Positions 45,046-53,885 of a DNA stretch of 64,000 nucleotides are shown piece by piece. Made by a program: the position numbers and the translations under genes. Origin of the DNA: a virus; the IMG/VR virus record IMGVR_UViG_3300021368_002114, positions 1 to 64,000 of that record; one strand, written 5' to 3'. Each line of letters starts with the position of its first letter. Positions within the stretch are counted from its first letter, which is position 1. The notes beneath the pieces are model-generated. The model saw only the letters and a program-made list of their open reading frames with translations, was not told the DNA's origin and did not search any database.

Positions 45046-46869
45046 ATGATAAAAAAGAATATTTACTTTTCTCAAGTAAACTATTCAACTGGTTCTGGTA
45101 AATTCAAAGGATATTGGTTTCCATACTCAGTTGCCACAATTTGGGCATACGTTCAGCAATTTGAATGGGTAACTGAAAAATTTCAACTACAAGAATTACT
45201 TTTCAAACGAGAAACACCTGAAGAACTATTGGATAGAATAGAAGAACCACATATCTTCTGTTTTTCTAATTATGTTTGGAACTATGAATATAACAAAAAA
45301 GTAGCAGAGGCTATTAAGAAGAGATATCCAAATTGTTTAATATCATTTGGAGGACCACAAGTTACTAAAAAACCAAAAGAACAACAACTATTTGAAAAAA
45401 ATCCTTACATTGATTCTATATCTCTTGGTGAGGGTGAGAGAAACTTTTCATTACTATTGGAAGATTACTTAAAAGGAGAAGTAAAACAGATATATTCATT
45501 CGATAGATTACAAGAATTAGATTTTCCATCTCCATATGGATTGGGATTGTTTGATAGGATGATAAGAGAAAATCCTACATACAATTGGAATGCTGTATTA
45601 GAAACAAACCGAGGATGTCCATTCAAATGTACATTTTGTGATTGGGGTAATCTTACTTATTCTAAGATTAAAAAATTTAATCTAGAAAGAATCTTTGAAG
45701 ATTTGGAATGGATGGGCCAAAACAAAATAGGTTATGGTATCATAGCAGATGCAAACTTTGGTTGTTTCAAAGAAAGAGATATGTACATCACAGAAAAAAT
45801 GGTTGATGTTCAGAAGAAATATGGATATCCTGAAACAGTTGATGCATCGTGGTACAAAAACCTAAGCAAAGAGGTTATAGATATCGTTAAGAAGTTCGTT
45901 GAGAACGGTTTTAACAGAGGATTTTCACTTTCCCTACAAAGTATGAACGAAGAAACTTTGGAATCCATAGAACGTGCCAATATGAAGTTAAATAAATTCA
46001 ATGAAATACTTGATTTATGTAATGAACAACAGATTCCATCATATACTGAATTAATTCTTGGGTTACCACATGAAACCAAAGATACTTGGATTAGGGGTAT
46101 AACTAAATTAGTAGAAGCAGGACAACATAACTCAATTGAATCTTGGTTAACACAAATGCTAGAGAATTCACAATTAAATCAAGAAAGAGATGAACATGAG
46201 TTTGATACTGTATTTTTAGATAACTACTATACTTCACAAGAAGATTTTGTAGAAGAAAAAGCAGAAATAGTTAGAGGTACAAAATATATGCCATTTAAGG
46301 ATTTAATCGATTCTTGGATGTTTTCATGGTTGGTAACAAATTTACATATCTATGGATGGACTCAAATATATTCTATATTTTTAAGAAAAAGTAAAGAAAT
46401 AACTTTTGAAAAATTTTATAGAGATTTATTGGATGATGTAAAATCAGATAAATCGATTGTTGGTAAAGAATATAGAAAAACGAAGAAAAGAGTTACTCAC
46501 TATTTAGAAGGAAAGAAAACAGTAGATTATTCTGGTCATACTTTACTTTGGGATTCACAACAAGAATTTCATAAAAATAGATTAGAGGTATTGGCATTTA
46601 CTAAATCTTTTTATGAAAAATATGATAACACTTCTGATGTTGTTCGTGCACAAGAACACTTTGTTACTGAATATGGTGTAAAAGAAATGAGTATTTCTTT
46701 AGATACAAATATTTATGAATATTGTTATAAGAATAAACCTCTCAAAAGTAAATCTAAAACATACAAACTTAAGATAAAAGAGCCGTATGATACAGAGGAT
46801 GATTACCTAAGAATGTTTTACTTCAAACGTAGACAAGGTTGGGGAAAGTATAAGATAATAAATTTATGA
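45046..46869 (+). CDS. B12-binding-type radical SAM enzyme
   Basis: 607 residues. N-terminal B12-binding-like half (FCFSNYVWNYEYNKKVAEAI, ISFGGPQVTKKP, SISLGEGERNFSLLL), then the radical SAM core with CPFKCTFC at residues 191-198 (CxxxCxxC, all three Cys present) and GLPHETKDTW later. Members catalyse methylation, ring or cyclisation reactions on varied substrates. It begins a tightly overlapping trio with a 306-residue unknown and an SGNH-like protein. Confidence 0.85.
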   Translation: MIKKNIYFSQVNYSTGSGKFKGYWFPYSVATIWAYVQQFEWVTEKFQLQELLFKRETPEELLDRIEEPHIFCFSNYVWNYEYNKKVAEAIKKRYPNCLISFGGPQVTKKPKEQQLFEKNPYIDSISLGEGERNFSLLLEDYLKGEVKQIYSFDRLQELDFPSPYGLGLFDRMIRENPTYNWNAVLETNRGCPFKCTFCDWGNLTYSKIKKFNLERIFEDLEWMGQNKIGYGIIADANFGCFKERDMYITEKMVDVQKKYGYPETVDASWYKNLSKEVIDIVKKFVENGFNRGFSLSLQSMNEETLESIERANMKLNKFNEILDLCNEQQIPSYTELILGLPHETKDTWIRGITKLVEAGQHNSIESWLTQMLENSQLNQERDEHEFDTVFLDNYYTSQEDFVEEKAEIVRGTKYMPFKDLIDSWMFSWLVTNLHIYGWTQIYSIFLRKSKEITFEKFYRDLLDDVKSDKSIVGKEYRKTKKRVTHYLEGKKTVDYSGHTLLWDSQQEFHKNRLEVLAFTKSFYEKYDNTSDVVRAQEHFVTEYGVKEMSISLDTNIYEYCYKNKPLKSKSKTYKLKIKEPYDTEDDYLRMFYFKRRQGWGKYKIINL

Positions 46870-47786
46870 TAGAAATAGGTTATAGAAATGGTGAAAAAAT
46901 CACAATTAAGTTATTTGATAATTCAATATCAAAAAAACTTGTAGATACATATTCTAACTCACCTACTGATTCATATGAACAAATTAGTGCATATAATCTT
47001 TTCAATAATAATTACGATAACCATAAAAAAAATTCTGATACTATATCCAAACATTGGAATGAGATACTTGAAGGTTTGGATGGTATGAAAGAACTTGGAA
47101 ATGAAATAAACATAGAATTTCCAAATGAATTTGACTTTTCACAAGAAACCTTAAATACGTTACACAGAATTTTTACATATGTGGATTTATATCATTTTAA
47201 TGAAATATCTGAATATCCATATTGTGATAACTATTCACATCCTACTAACATATCTTGGGAAGAATATCATAGTATAGTTGATAAAATTAATTGTGGAGTT
47301 CATAGTTTAGAATCATGGGTTAAACCAACAGATAATCATCTTTTTGCACAAGAAAACTTTGATGTACCTCGTATATTATATTGTGTAAAGAACTACAGCA
47401 CATTTAATATGAATTGGTGTGAGTTTGATAGTGAAGAATACAAACAAAATTTTAATTTTCTATCATATGATAAATCTAATCTTGTTATTTTGAGAGAAAC
47501 AATTCTTGGCAAATCACCACTAACTTCTTTTATTAATGATGATAATCCAAATCTACCAGATTGTACAGGAAGATTTGCAACAGATGGTTCTCTTTCTATA
47601 TTATTAAATGATGATTTACAGAAGTTATATAACTCAGATAATTTTAATTCATGGTGCTCTAATTATGGAAAAACTCCAAAAGAATTTCCGCTTGAATTTG
47701 CAATAGGATATGTAGAAGATTCATCAAATAAATTAGAATATTTTTTAGATAAAGAATTAGAGTTAAAATCAATTAAATGGATATAA
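46866..47786 (+). CDS. Unknown protein partnered with radical SAM enzyme
   Basis: 306 residues, overlapping the radical SAM stop by 4 bases and lying 1 base before the SGNH gene. Aromatic- and Asn-rich, with no recognised domain. It includes HIFTYVDLYHFNEISEYP-like and HPTNISWEEYHSIV segments. Tight coupling suggests it is the substrate, a partner or an accessory of the radical SAM enzyme. Confidence 0.6.
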   Translation: MIEIGYRNGEKITIKLFDNSISKKLVDTYSNSPTDSYEQISAYNLFNNNYDNHKKNSDTISKHWNEILEGLDGMKELGNEINIEFPNEFDFSQETLNTLHRIFTYVDLYHFNEISEYPYCDNYSHPTNISWEEYHSIVDKINCGVHSLESWVKPTDNHLFAQENFDVPRILYCVKNYSTFNMNWCEFDSEEYKQNFNFLSYDKSNLVILRETILGKSPLTSFINDDNPNLPDCTGRFATDGSLSILLNDDLQKLYNSDNFNSWCSNYGKTPKEFPLEFAIGYVEDSSNKLEYFLDKELELKSIKWI

Positions 47787-47787
47787 T

Positions 47788-48654
47788 ATGTACGATAATT
47801 TACACCACCATTTTGAATTCTTAAAACCAGATAGAATACCTGAATCTTTCAAATATACTGTATATGATACTTTAATAGAAGAAGATATTCAAGGGTATGG
47901 AAAAAGAACACCTTGGCCTGAAGATTATCATTCACATGAAAAAGATAGATTACTTTCTTTACTAGAAACTGATAGGGATAGATTCCAAAAGTATAATTGG
48001 GTTGATGAGAATAATAACCTTATATTTCCAACATATGATTGTGATTGGTTTGGAATGAGAACTAATTTAGTTCCAAGAGATGGTATAAGTTTAGCTTTAG
48101 GATGTAGTTATACATTTGGTTTGGGTAATCACATTGACCAAATTTGGCCAAGTTATTTATCAAAAGAATTAAATATTGATATAATGAATTTGGGAGTATG
48201 TGGAGGGGGTGTGGATACTTGTTATAGATTATTAAAAGCTTACACAAAAGATTTTTCAGTTAAAAATGTATTTATCCTAATTCCTGGTTGTTATAGATAT
48301 GAAAGATTTTATAGTAAATCAGTAGGTGGTATAAGACATCTAAGATTATTACCTAACTATCCTGAACTTACTAAGGAGGAACAGAAAATATATGATATTA
48401 CTTGGAGTAAAGTTGAATCATTAGATGAAAACGTTTTTATTAACTTCCATAAGAACCTTGAAGCAATCAGATATATTTGTATTAAAAAGAATATAAAATT
48501 ATATGAATACTTAAATCCCACATTTTATCTTCCTCATGAATCTCAACACTTCCAATGGCCAATAACAAAATATACATCTTTTTGTTCTGTTCACCATGGA
48601 CCAGAAATACATGAATTTATTACTGATGAATTCCTTAAATTATACCAAAAATAA
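47788..48654 (+). CDS. SGNH-hydrolase-like protein
   Basis: 288 residues. ISLALGCSYTFGLGN (nucleophile Ser block), LGVCGGGVDTCYR (Gly block), VFILIPGCYRY, and a C-terminal CSVHHGPEIHEFI as the His block. This resembles phage and surface-polysaccharide SGNH enzymes that remove or add acyl groups. It ends just before promoter P5. Confidence 0.6.
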   Translation: MYDNLHHHFEFLKPDRIPESFKYTVYDTLIEEDIQGYGKRTPWPEDYHSHEKDRLLSLLETDRDRFQKYNWVDENNNLIFPTYDCDWFGMRTNLVPRDGISLALGCSYTFGLGNHIDQIWPSYLSKELNIDIMNLGVCGGGVDTCYRLLKAYTKDFSVKNVFILIPGCYRYERFYSKSVGGIRHLRLLPNYPELTKEEQKIYDITWSKVESLDENVFINFHKNLEAIRYICIKKNIKLYEYLNPTFYLPHESQHFQWPITKYTSFCSVHHGPEIHEFITDEFLKLYQK

Positions 48655-48713
48655 TTCACTTTTTGCTTGTTTTTCTCGGCTTTTTTTCGTATATTTACTA
48701 TGTAAATAATTAA
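48647..48713 (+). repeat. 67-base promoter repeat, copy 1
   Basis: Matches 62437-62503 at 62 of 67 positions without gaps. It contains the whole class 1 promoter P5 plus upstream sequence (ATAATTCACTTTTTGCTTG) and downstream sequence up to TAATTAA. Confidence 0.85.
48667..48708 (+). promoter_or_regulatory. Class 1 promoter P5 with inverted repeat over the -7 box
   Basis: TTG at 48667-48669, 20 bases, TATATTTA at 48690-48697, preceded by TTTTTCG. Inverted repeat TATTTAC-TAT-GTAAATA at 48692-48708. It drives the small metallopeptidase gene. Confidence 0.8.
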
Positions 48714-48716
48714 GAT

Positions 48717-49109
48717 ATGAAGTTAAAAAATGTACAAAAAATAGTTGAGGAAGTTTTTCCAAAGATTGAGAAATATTATGGTTATTCAACTCATTTTCCT
48801 GAAGTAACTCCTTACATTGAGTATGAAACTTCTATCTATGGTAGATTAAGTGGTGAAGAAGATGATGGTACAATGGGAGAAGAATCACCAGATGCTGAGT
48901 TTGATAGAATTGATAACTCAATTGTTATTTACTATCCTAAGATGAAATCTAAAAGACATATCGTGGAAACTTTAGTTCACGAATACCAACATTACTTACA
49001 ATCTCCATCTTGGATGACAAGATACTACAAAATGGGATTCAGATATGATAACCACCCATACGAGATTGCAGCAACAAAAGAAGAAAAAAACTATAAATTA
49101 TTCGTATGA
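48717..49109 (+). CDS. Small zinc metallopeptidase-like protein
   Basis: 130 residues. VETLVHEYQHYLQS (HExxH) near residue 84 supplies two zinc ligands and the catalytic Glu; HPYEIAATKEE downstream offers a third ligand. Acidic N-terminal half. It could cleave a host or phage protein early in infection, given its class 1 promoter. It overlaps the next start in an ATGA. Confidence 0.7.
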   Translation: MKLKNVQKIVEEVFPKIEKYYGYSTHFPEVTPYIEYETSIYGRLSGEEDDGTMGEESPDAEFDRIDNSIVIYYPKMKSKRHIVETLVHEYQHYLQSPSWMTRYYKMGFRYDNHPYEIAATKEEKNYKLFV

Positions 49110-49282
49110 TAGATACTTGGACTAAAAAAGAATTTCTACAATGTATGAGTGATTTACATAAAGAGGCTTATGGTATAAGACCTCGTGGTGTAGATTATGA
49201 ATCATGGAGTTTACAAGAACTCAGAGATGAATGGAAACGATTAGAAAAGATTGCCATAGATGAATTTTGGTATCACGAATAA
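49106..49282 (+). CDS. Small phage protein (EAYGIRPRG type)
   Basis: 58 residues. The stretch KEAYGIRPRGVDYESWS, then LQELRDEWKRL, is a pattern seen in short proteins of many tailed phages. Function unknown. Its start overlaps the metallopeptidase stop. Confidence 0.7.
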   Translation: MIDTWTKKEFLQCMSDLHKEAYGIRPRGVDYESWSLQELRDEWKRLEKIAIDEFWYHE

Positions 49283-49286
49283 TAAA

Positions 49287-49295
49287 ATATTTATA
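49287..49295 (+). promoter_or_regulatory. Class 2 box ATATTTATA, 4 bases before an ATG
   Basis: ATATTTATA ends 4 bases before the HAD gene start, the same close spacing seen at 41795 and 49834. Confidence 0.4.
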
Positions 49296-49299
49296 ACAT

Positions 49300-49827
49300 A
49301 TGATAGCAAGAAGTTTATTTACAGAATCAAAAAAACTCAGAGTATTCGATTTTGATGATACTCTCGTTAAGACTACATCATTTATTTATGTTACCAACAA
49401 TGGTAAAAAGAAAAAATTAACACCTGGTGAATATGCAGTGTATAATGAAAAACCAGGTGATGAATTTGATTTCTCTGATTTCTCAAAAGTTCAGAATCCA
49501 AACGAAATCAAAAAAATAACTAAAGTACTTCGTAGAATCGTAGCATCAAGTGGTGGTGATGGAGTTCATATTCTTACTGCAAGAGCAGCATTCAAACCGA
49601 TTAGACAATACCTCAAAGATATCGGTATCAATATGAGTAAGATTTATGTAACTGCATTAGCATCTAACAATCCAAAAGATAAAGCTGATTGGATTGAAGA
49701 TAAGATTGATAATGAAGGTTATGATGATGTTTACTTCGCTGATGATTCTCAAAAAAACGTAGATGCTACTAAAAAAATGTTAAGAACTAAAGACGTACGT
49801 TGGAGGGTTCAACACATAAAACACTAA
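49300..49827 (+). CDS. HAD-superfamily phosphatase
   Basis: 175 residues. Motif I FDFDDTLVKT near residue 15, motif II HILTARAAF, and motif IV VYFADDSQKN, with the nucleophile Asp present. Small phage HAD proteins of this kind are related to polynucleotide kinase phosphatases and to swivelling nucleotidases. Substrate unknown. Confidence 0.8.
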   Translation: MIARSLFTESKKLRVFDFDDTLVKTTSFIYVTNNGKKKKLTPGEYAVYNEKPGDEFDFSDFSKVQNPNEIKKITKVLRRIVASSGGDGVHILTARAAFKPIRQYLKDIGINMSKIYVTALASNNPKDKADWIEDKIDNEGYDDVYFADDSQKNVDATKKMLRTKDVRWRVQHIKH

Positions 49828-49833
49828 AATCTC

Positions 49834-49843
49834 ATATTTATAG
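49834..49843 (+). promoter_or_regulatory. Class 2 box ATATTTATAG, 2 bases before an ATG
   Basis: ATATTTATAG almost abuts the lipoprotein ATG at 49846. A transcript starting downstream of such a box would be leaderless or lack a ribosome site. Confidence 0.4.
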
Positions 49844-49845
49844 AT

Positions 49846-50841
49846 ATGAGATATATATACATTTTATTTATACTTTTTTTAACAGGTTGTTCTTCAACCT
49901 ATCAATTATCAAGTTATTATTCTGATGACCCAATCTATGGTGTAACCCAAAGTGGTGATAGTATCAGAGTAGATATAATTGAAAACGATTTTGAATTTAA
50001 TAGAAAATTAAGATTCGATTCAAAGTTCAGATGGAACTTTGCACAATTTGCACAGAATCAACCATTGAGTTGGTATTACAGAAACTTTAACCAATTAGGA
50101 GGATGGAGAAGTCCATATACTCCTTTTGATTTCTATTGGAACAGATATGATTTTTGGTGGAACTGGTCTGTTAATATGCCATTCCAATTTAATAGTTGGA
50201 ACTCACCTTGGTATTGGAATAGATGGAACAATTGGTATGGATGGCCTCATGATTATTATTGGAACTCACCTTTTGCAAATCGAGGTGGATATGGGTACGT
50301 TTGGAATGATTGGAGATGGCGTAATAGAATAGATAACAACTATTGGGAAGAGAGAAACAGAAGAAATGTTGCTTATGTAAATGGTAGAAGAGGTTCTACT
50401 AATAGTGTAGTAGTAACACCAAATAATAATTCAGTAGTAGTTCCAAGATTGAGAAATAATACAAACGTAAGAATCAATGAAGGTAGAAGAATACCAACAC
50501 CAGATGATGTGGATGTTGTAATAGAAAGACCTGAAAGAGGTATAATTGGTAGATTTGTTGATAAGATGCAAAACAAAGGTATTAAAGTAAGAACATATCA
50601 GAATCCAAACAATGTACCTAATACAAGAATTAGAGATTATAACAGAATAGAAAACAATAATAATATTATTAGAAACAACAACAATAATATTAGAAACTAT
50701 AATAGAACTCCAGCTCCAACAAGAACTGCACCAACAAGAACATATTCACCACCACCATCGAGAAGTAATAATACTGGTAGAAGTGGAGGAGGTGTATCTA
50801 TCAGTAGAGGTTCAAGAGGAAGCGGAAAGATTAATCAATAA
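49846..50841 (+). CDS. Lipoprotein with Trp/Tyr/Asn-rich domain and Arg/Asn-rich tail
   Basis: 331 residues. Lipobox LFLTGCSST (Cys 15). Residues ~60-175 are extraordinarily rich in Trp, Tyr, Asn and Phe (WYYRNFNQLGGW, WNWSVNMPFQFNSWN). The C-terminal third is Asn/Arg/Pro-rich and likely disordered (RNNNNNIRNYNRTPAPTR). Similar aromatic-rich lipoproteins occur in Bacteroidota, so host origin is plausible. No enzymatic motif. Confidence 0.65.
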   Translation: MRYIYILFILFLTGCSSTYQLSSYYSDDPIYGVTQSGDSIRVDIIENDFEFNRKLRFDSKFRWNFAQFAQNQPLSWYYRNFNQLGGWRSPYTPFDFYWNRYDFWWNWSVNMPFQFNSWNSPWYWNRWNNWYGWPHDYYWNSPFANRGGYGYVWNDWRWRNRIDNNYWEERNRRNVAYVNGRRGSTNSVVVTPNNNSVVVPRLRNNTNVRINEGRRIPTPDDVDVVIERPERGIIGRFVDKMQNKGIKVRTYQNPNNVPNTRIRDYNRIENNNNIIRNNNNNIRNYNRTPAPTRTAPTRTYSPPPSRSNNTGRSGGGVSISRGSRGSGKINQ

Positions 50842-50852
50842 ATAAATAAAAA

Positions 50853-51497
50853 ATGATACTCCCTTGGAAAAATTATTTACAAACTAATGAAGTTAGTTTA
50901 TTACTACCTAATGGTATAAAATATATTGCATATCCCAATTCCGATGAGGAAGTAAAGGTTAAAAAAATTGATGTAGATGGTACAGAAACAAGTTTCGGTC
51001 CTGAAGAATGGCATGCTGAAAAGTTAGAGATAAGTAATCAATACTCCGATATCTATGGTGTATTTCAACCTTGTAAATTTGAAGATTTAGAAGAAGATGA
51101 CCATAAACAATGTTTATTTGGTAAAACTTCTGAAGGATTGTACTTAGACCAACTACAAAGGCCAGAGTATGTTATGAATCACGATATGACTTTTTCTGTT
51201 GAAGATATTGATGGGTGGGGTAAGATTCATTCACCTGATGGTGGTAAAACAATGTGGAAAACTGAATGGTGTGATTCTAGGAATGAGTTTTACAACTGTA
51301 TGAGATGTGATATATTTCCTGAAAATCCTGGTTGGAAACAAATATCTAAAGAAGAAGCTAAAAGTAAGATAATGGAAGTGGTTGGTCCAGAAAATCCTGG
51401 AAGAGCAGAAGAAATTTGTAACGATATAGATAATGAAACGCTAACATTACCTCAACATAGGGATAGTAATATCATAGGTAATTGGTTAATTCCTTAA
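50853..51497 (+). CDS. Hypothetical protein
   Basis: 214 residues, acidic and Trp-containing, with scattered Cys (EWCDSRNEFYNCMRCDIF). The Cys cluster could bind metal, but no standard pattern is complete. No signal peptide. Family not recognised. Confidence 0.55.
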   Translation: MILPWKNYLQTNEVSLLLPNGIKYIAYPNSDEEVKVKKIDVDGTETSFGPEEWHAEKLEISNQYSDIYGVFQPCKFEDLEEDDHKQCLFGKTSEGLYLDQLQRPEYVMNHDMTFSVEDIDGWGKIHSPDGGKTMWKTEWCDSRNEFYNCMRCDIFPENPGWKQISKEEAKSKIMEVVGPENPGRAEEICNDIDNETLTLPQHRDSNIIGNWLIP

Positions 51498-51502
51498 ATT
51501 TT

Positions 51503-51512
51503 TATATTTATA
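51503..51512 (+). promoter_or_regulatory. Class 2 box TATATTTATA
   Basis: TATATTTATA 18 bases before the next ATG, directly after the stop of the preceding gene. Confidence 0.5.
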
Positions 51513-51530
51513 TACTAAAGGAAACCCTAT

Positions 51531-52511
51531 ATGTCAAAAATCAAAAAAGAAATCCTAAAGAAACTTAAAGAGTATGCTAACAAAATGGGTAGAGACCATT
51601 TGGGTGGTGATGATTATACATCTTCTAAAAAAGGTGGATTGAGAGATTTTGATGGATATGATAATGTAGATTATAACAAGGATATGCCGATGGATGAAGG
51701 GATGTTTTCTACAATAGACCAAATTAGACAAGATTCAAAAGATGTTAGAGATTTCGTAAAGAAAGTATTTGCTGATAGAGATTTCAGAGATATGAAAAAC
51801 GATAAAGATTTTATAAAGTATCTTAAATCTATTTACGAAGGTACTAATGAATCCAAAGGAGTACCTGCAAATTATATGCAAGGAAGAACTTCAGATTATC
51901 ATACAGCATTAAGAGGAAAAAATAGAGATTATAGTGGTGGTACTAACTTTAAGAAAAAACATCACGGTCAACCTGATATAGAGAATGAAGATGAGGACCA
52001 AGAAACAAATCATTTGAAATCTGAAAGTGGTAAAGAAAAATCAGAAAAGAATTATAAGGATTGGAAAAGTACTAATGAGGGATTTGATAAGGTAGAACAT
52101 TTATCACTACTAAACCAAGCCTTGAGAGCAATGCCTGGTTCCCAAAAACAAAAAGATATAATTAGAAAACTTAACAAGGTTAGAAAAGCTGGTGGTATGA
52201 GACCACTTAAAGAACAAAGTATTGTTGAGTATGGACAAAGATTAGATTTATCTTTTATTGCAGATGAAGAGGCTAAATTAAAAGGTACTCCAAAATCAAA
52301 AGATGCAATTGATAGAGATATAGATGAATCAACAATAAACGAAATTGGTTTATTTCCAATACAAAATTATGTAAAGGGTATTATACCTGGTGATTTTATC
52401 AATACAACAACACCAAAGAAAAAAGAAAGATTAAGGTCTACCTTAAGAGATTTGAAAAACACTTTGAATCACTTTTGGAAGCAACATAAAATACCATATA
52501 GAATTAAATAA
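51531..52511 (+). CDS. Possible prohead core or scaffold-type protein
   Basis: 326 residues, very charged, Lys/Asp/Glu-rich and mostly disordered or helical. It repeats short NE/DEG segments (MDEGMFSTIDQI, YEGTNESKG, KSTNEGFDKV, STINEIGL) that recall phage proteins built on repeated ES-x-NE units, some of them processed prohead proteins. No signal or membrane segment. It precedes the endolysin by 2 bases. Tentative. Confidence 0.4.
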   Translation: MSKIKKEILKKLKEYANKMGRDHLGGDDYTSSKKGGLRDFDGYDNVDYNKDMPMDEGMFSTIDQIRQDSKDVRDFVKKVFADRDFRDMKNDKDFIKYLKSIYEGTNESKGVPANYMQGRTSDYHTALRGKNRDYSGGTNFKKKHHGQPDIENEDEDQETNHLKSESGKEKSEKNYKDWKSTNEGFDKVEHLSLLNQALRAMPGSQKQKDIIRKLNKVRKAGGMRPLKEQSIVEYGQRLDLSFIADEEAKLKGTPKSKDAIDRDIDESTINEIGLFPIQNYVKGIIPGDFINTTTPKKKERLRSTLRDLKNTLNHFWKQHKIPYRIK

Positions 52512-52513
52512 TT

Positions 52514-53002
52514 ATGCCAATCAAACCAAAAGGAATTATCGTACACTCAATGGCAGAATACTTGAAGATGCCAGAAGGACCAATGAAAGCTCATGATTTT
52601 TTGAAATCAGTAAAATTATCAGTTCATGGATTTATACATCCTGATGGAACTTATGAAAAAATGGTAGAATCACCAGGTAAAGCATTTCATGCTGGTAAAT
52701 CAGAATGGGGTGGGTTACAACATCTTAACTCACACTTTTTAGGATTTGAACTTCTTGTACCAGGAGAACATGATTTCGGTACGTTTAGTAAGGCAATAGA
52801 AACTGAGGGAACTTATACTGAAGAACAATTCAAAACATCAGTAGAAACTGTTAAGTGGTGGATGAGTGAGTATAATATTCCAGCAGAAAATGTAGTAAGA
52901 CATTCTGATTGTAGTGGTGATGATGTAAGAGGTAAAGGAAAGGGTAAAACTGACCCCGGTTCGGCATTTGATTGGAATAGATTTAAGGAAGAGATTTCTT
53001 AA
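52514..53002 (+). CDS. Endolysin, N-acetylmuramoyl-L-alanine amidase (amidase_2)
   Basis: 162 residues. GIIVHSMAEY (first zinc His), LSVHGFIHPDGTYEKMV, AFHAGKSEW, LGFELLVPG, VVRHSDCS (second zinc His) and KTDPGSAFDW (third ligand) follow the PGRP/T7-lysozyme-type fold in order. It cuts the amide bond between muramic acid and the peptide stem. No signal peptide, so a holin is needed; the next gene is a candidate. Confidence 0.9.
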   Translation: MPIKPKGIIVHSMAEYLKMPEGPMKAHDFLKSVKLSVHGFIHPDGTYEKMVESPGKAFHAGKSEWGGLQHLNSHFLGFELLVPGEHDFGTFSKAIETEGTYTEEQFKTSVETVKWWMSEYNIPAENVVRHSDCSGDDVRGKGKGKTDPGSAFDWNRFKEEIS

Positions 53003-53059
53003 ATTTTAATATATATAATAAATAAAGGTTACATCTCAAAATTAAAGAGGAGTAATAAA

Positions 53060-53395
53060 ATGATAGAAGGTACACCAGAAGAAGTAAAAAAACATACTCA
53101 TCCTGCAGATACAAATGGGGATGGTAAGGTGTCAAAAGAAGAGCACGATATGTATCTTGAGTTCAAGAGAAAAGAACTTGATGACCAAGATGCAATGAGA
53201 GATGCACAAAGAAAAATGGCGTGGTTTGCGTTATTTGGTATGTTGTTATATCCATTCGCAGTTGTTTTGGCCAATCTAATAAAACTAGATTCAGCGGCAA
53301 CAATACTTGGTGATATGGCAGCAACTTACTTTGTATCAGTTGCAGCAATCGTAGCGGCTTTCTTTGGGACTCAAGCTTATAGTAAAGGTAAATAA
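53060..53395 (+). CDS. EF-hand membrane protein, holin candidate
   Basis: 111 residues. Residues 17-28 form a canonical EF-hand calcium loop (DTNGDGKVSKEE), then a charged linker and two membrane segments (WFALFGMLLYPFAVVLANLI, TYFVSVAAIVAAFFGT). A good AAAGAGGAG site precedes it. Its place just after the endolysin suggests a holin, with the calcium loop in the cytoplasm or periplasm as a possible trigger. Confidence 0.65.
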   Translation: MIEGTPEEVKKHTHPADTNGDGKVSKEEHDMYLEFKRKELDDQDAMRDAQRKMAWFALFGMLLYPFAVVLANLIKLDSAATILGDMAATYFVSVAAIVAAFFGTQAYSKGK

Positions 53396-53411
53396 AATTA
53401 AATAAAAAGTT

Positions 53412-53885
53412 ATGATATATTGGTTTACAGGTCAGCCAGGTGCTGGTAAAACTGTATTAGGAAAAAAACTTCACTCATTCCTTAAAACTGAAAAAAGAAA
53501 TTGGAGAAAATCTGCATTTCATCTTGATGGAGATGAACTAAGAGAACTTACAATTAATAAGGATTATTCACCTGAGGGTAGAGAAAATAATATTAGAAAT
53601 GCACATATGATTGTTGAGTATCTAAATAACAATGGATGTGATGTTGTGGTATCTCTCGTTGCACCATATAGATGGTTGAGAGAAGAGTTAAAAGAAAGAA
53701 TTGGATTTGAAAACTTCTGTGAATTTTATGTACATTGTTCAGAACCTCGTGAAAGAGACCACTTTCATGTGAAAGATTATGAGGCACCAGAAGTTGAATT
53801 TATTGATGTAGATACTACAAAGGACTCACCTGAAGTATCTTTTTCAAAAATTATAAATCATTTAACTAAGTTAGATAAATTATAG
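53412..53885 (+). CDS. cysC: Adenylylsulfate (APS) kinase-like enzyme
   Basis: 157 residues. P-loop FTGQPGAGKTVLGKKL, HLDGDELREL, YSPEGRENNIRNAHMIVEYL and VVVSLVAPYRWLREELK follow the CysC order. The enzyme phosphorylates APS to PAPS, the sulfate donor for sulfotransferases. A sulfotransferase-like gene lies at 54289-54897 and a DUF2061 gene at 56451-56672, a domain known to associate with CysC. No ATP sulfurylase was identified in the window. Confidence 0.85.
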   Translation: MIYWFTGQPGAGKTVLGKKLHSFLKTEKRNWRKSAFHLDGDELRELTINKDYSPEGRENNIRNAHMIVEYLNNNGCDVVVSLVAPYRWLREELKERIGFENFCEFYVHCSEPRERDHFHVKDYEAPEVEFIDVDTTKDSPEVSFSKIINHLTKLDKL

